This document shows, piece after piece, positions 62,462 to 64,000 of a stretch of 64,000 nucleotides of DNA (position 1 is the stretch's first letter; each line of letters begins with the position of its first letter). The stretch is from Sinobaca qinghaiensis (GTDB lineage: Bacteria > Bacillota > Bacilli > Bacillales > Marinococcaceae), in the NCBI RefSeq assembly GCF_003610495.1, contig NZ_RAPK01000009.1, forward strand, positions 124,001 to 188,000, given 5' to 3'. The notes under the pieces were generated by a model, which made no database searches, was not told where the DNA came from, and was given only the letters and a program-made list of their open reading frames with translations. The position numbers and the translations under genes were made by a program.

Positions 62462-63898
62462 TTACACAACGGCCGGTATCTTTTTCTGCGTCAGCAGGCT
62501 CACGCCGATATAGCAGAATAAAGACAAAATAACGGGAATAGTAACCGAATGCACCCCTAGAACATCGGGCGTGAACTGATAAATAAGCACGTAGGAACCA
62601 ACACCGCTGATAATTGAAGCAAGAGCACCGTGTTTATTTCCTTTTTCCCAGTACAGGCCAAGAACAATCGGCCAGATGAACGCTGCTTCCAGACCGCCGA
62701 ATGCAAATAAATTCAGCCAAATTAAAAGATCCGGAGGATTAAGGGCGAGTATAAAAACAGCGGCACCAAGCAGAACCGTTACAGAGTACGTCACTTTTTT
62801 AATACGCCGGTTGTCCGCCTCCGGCTGTATATAATTCAAATATACATCCTTTACCACCGTAGAGCTGACCAGCAGCAGAAGCGAGTCAACTGTTGACATA
62901 ATAGCAGCCAGAGGCGCAGCCAGCACAATCCCTGCCAGCCAGGCGGGCAGTACTTCGAGCACGATCAGAGGCATAACAGTATCCGGTGCGTCTATGCCCG
63001 GCAGAATCGGTCTGGCCAGCACCCCGGTAAGGTGAATTCCAAACATCATAAAAGCCACGACAAATGTTCCAATAATAAGCGCCCGATGCATGGAAACAGA
63101 ATTTTTATAAGACATCGCTCTTACGGCAACCTGAGGAAGCCCGACAACCCCAACCCCGACAAGAATCCAGAAAGAAGATACATAAAGCGGCGTCAGCTCC
63201 CCTTCCGCTCCAAATGGAGAAACGAGAGCCGGGTTTTCAGCCGTGAGATCAGCCATAATTGCCGGAAGCCCGCCCCCGGCAATTATCGTTCCTGCTAAAA
63301 TAATCAGTGTTCCAAAAAACATAATAATTCCCTGAATCGTATCAGTCACTACGACGGCTCTGAACCCGCCAATGGTCACATATATCAAAATGGTCACGGC
63401 AAAAATAAATAAAGCGGTAGTATATGAGAGGCCGGTGATGGTCTCCACCAGCCTCGCACCGCCTATCCACTGGGCTGCCATAGCAGAAAAAAGGAACAAT
63501 ACGATACTTGCTGCACTCAGTATAACAACCGCTTTGCTTTCATAACGGCTTTTTAAATAATCAACCAGCGTTATTGCTTTATATTGACGAGACTTAATAG
63601 CAAATCGTTTTCCGAGAATCATTAACGTAAAATAACCCGTCACTACCTGAGCCATCGCGAGAAGAACCCAGCCCAGCCCCTGCGTATAAGCTGCACCCGG
63701 ACCACCGACAAAGCTGCTGGCACTGCCGTATGTAGCAACCATCGTCATAGCCAGGATCAGTCCACCCATTTCCCGGCTGCCCAAAAAGTATTCCTGCAGA
63801 AAATCATTTTTTTTTGAAATTCGTTTCGCTGACAAAAAACCGACCAGAAATACGACGGCTAAAAACAAAAGTAAAGGAACTATTACAGCTGTATTCAT
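62462..63898 (-). CDS. Sodium:solute symporter, PanF-like
   Basis: The 478-residue protein has about 13 membrane helices and the SSS-family pattern: GYFTLMILGKRFAIKSRQYKAITLVDYLKSRY, the GGFRAVVVTDTIQGIIMFFG signature and APLAAIMSTVDSLLLLVSS. PanF imports pantothenate with sodium. A YhdT-like small gene overlaps its start by four bases, and the yhdT-panF pair is common next to accBC in many bacteria. Pantothenate as substrate is likely but not shown. Confidence 0.85.
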   Translation of the reverse strand: MNTAVIVPLLLFLAVVFLVGFLSAKRISKKNDFLQEYFLGSREMGGLILAMTMVATYGSASSFVGGPGAAYTQGLGWVLLAMAQVVTGYFTLMILGKRFAIKSRQYKAITLVDYLKSRYESKAVVILSAASIVLFLFSAMAAQWIGGARLVETITGLSYTTALFIFAVTILIYVTIGGFRAVVVTDTIQGIIMFFGTLIILAGTIIAGGGLPAIMADLTAENPALVSPFGAEGELTPLYVSSFWILVGVGVVGLPQVAVRAMSYKNSVSMHRALIIGTFVVAFMMFGIHLTGVLARPILPGIDAPDTVMPLIVLEVLPAWLAGIVLAAPLAAIMSTVDSLLLLVSSTVVKDVYLNYIQPEADNRRIKKVTYSVTVLLGAAVFILALNPPDLLIWLNLFAFGGLEAAFIWPIVLGLYWEKGNKHGALASIISGVGSYVLIYQFTPDVLGVHSVTIPVILSLFCYIGVSLLTQKKIPAVV

Positions 63899-64000
63899 TT
63901 CTTTTCTTCCTCTTCTTCCAAAGATATATCAGTAAAAAAGAACCGAACGGCCAAGGCCACCAAAATTATAATAAAAATGGGGACGATCACACAGCTAAAA
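63895..64000 (-). CDS. YhdT-like small membrane protein (partial, C-terminal end)
   Basis: The last 34 codons of a gene run off the right edge. They contain a hydrophobic helix (VIVPIFIIILVALAVRFFF) and a glutamate-rich tail ending EEEEEKK. The stop overlaps the PanF-like ATG by four bases. This fits the DUF997/YhdT proteins that pair with PanF; the N-terminus is outside the window. Confidence 0.65.
   Translation of the reverse strand, partial: FSCVIVPIFIIILVALAVRFFFTDISLEEEEEKK

Noticed and set aside
1-64000. CRISPR arrays, insertion sequences or prophage
   Set aside because: No regularly spaced repeats, transposase or phage genes were seen; gene order is that of a conserved Bacillaceae chromosome.
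61524-64000. Claim that spoIIIA is also lost
   Set aside because: In B. subtilis spoIIIA lies upstream of accBC, and that region is beyond the right edge, so absence cannot be judged here.

Overview
This window is a stretch of chromosome from a low-GC Gram-positive bacterium of the family Bacillaceae. Almost every gene matches, in order and direction, the Bacillus subtilis region that runs res - rluB - scpBA - rib - ppiB - lysA - pupG - deoB - xerD - fur - nudF, then yqjE - yqjC - yqjA - yqiW - bkd - bkdR - spo0A - recN - argR - tlyA - dxs - ispA - xse - folD - nusB - yqhY. Several things suggest a salt- or alkali-adapted, pigmented lineage that may not form spores. There is an OLE RNA with its partner OapA, a C30-type carotenoid locus, and four places where sporulation genes are normally found but are absent. 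I suspect an Alkalicoccus- or Salisediminibacterium-like organism. That placement is inference, not proof.

Layout. 1-380: the start of a secreted or lipoprotein-type gene under a cobalamin riboswitch. 456-6720: a SAM methyltransferase and the resBCDE genes (cytochrome c biogenesis and redox sensing). 6823-8955: rluB and scpBA. 9152-14010: a YpuF-like gene facing the riboflavin operon ribD-E-AB-H-T, which has an FMN riboswitch. 14147-22994: ppiB, lysA, a nucleoside salvage block (pdp, two tandem purine nucleoside phosphorylases, deoB), xerD, fur, nudF and a displaced ResA-like thioredoxin. 23220-24425: a PTS EIIA protein and a PAP2 phosphatase.

24488-32861 is a carotenoid locus. A plus-strand operon (acyltransferase, glycosyltransferase, CrtP-like oxidase) converges on a minus-strand set (crtM, two further CrtN-family genes), with a methyltransferase just downstream of the crt promoter region on the other side. 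33098-39103: a fructosamine-kinase-like protein, a low-molecular-weight phosphatase, YaaR, YqjE, an epimerase, the Prli42 miniprotein, YqjA, tRNA-Arg(CCG), an unknown protein and bacilliredoxin BrxB. 39192-40300: a zinc-binding lipoprotein under a Zur-type operator.

40367-50026: the branched-chain keto-acid operon ptb-bcd-buk-lpdV-bkdAA-bkdAB-bkdB with its sigma-54 activator BkdR and a clear -24/-12 promoter. This operon makes primers for branched-chain fatty acids. 50121-61928: yqzF, spo0A, recN, argR, tlyA, dxs, oapA, OLE RNA, ispA, xseBA, folD, nusB and yqhY. Here isoprenoid precursor genes (dxs, ispA) surround the OLE locus, and the carotenoid genes elsewhere in the window would use their product. 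61959-64000: an unknown protein, a PanF-like sodium symporter and the end of a small YhdT-like membrane protein.

Sporulation landmarks. dacB-spmA-spmB are missing between scpB and rluB, dacF-spoIIA-spoVA between pdp and lysA, spoIIM between fur and nudF, and spoIVB between recN and spo0A. Spo0A itself is intact. No remnants are visible in these short gaps.
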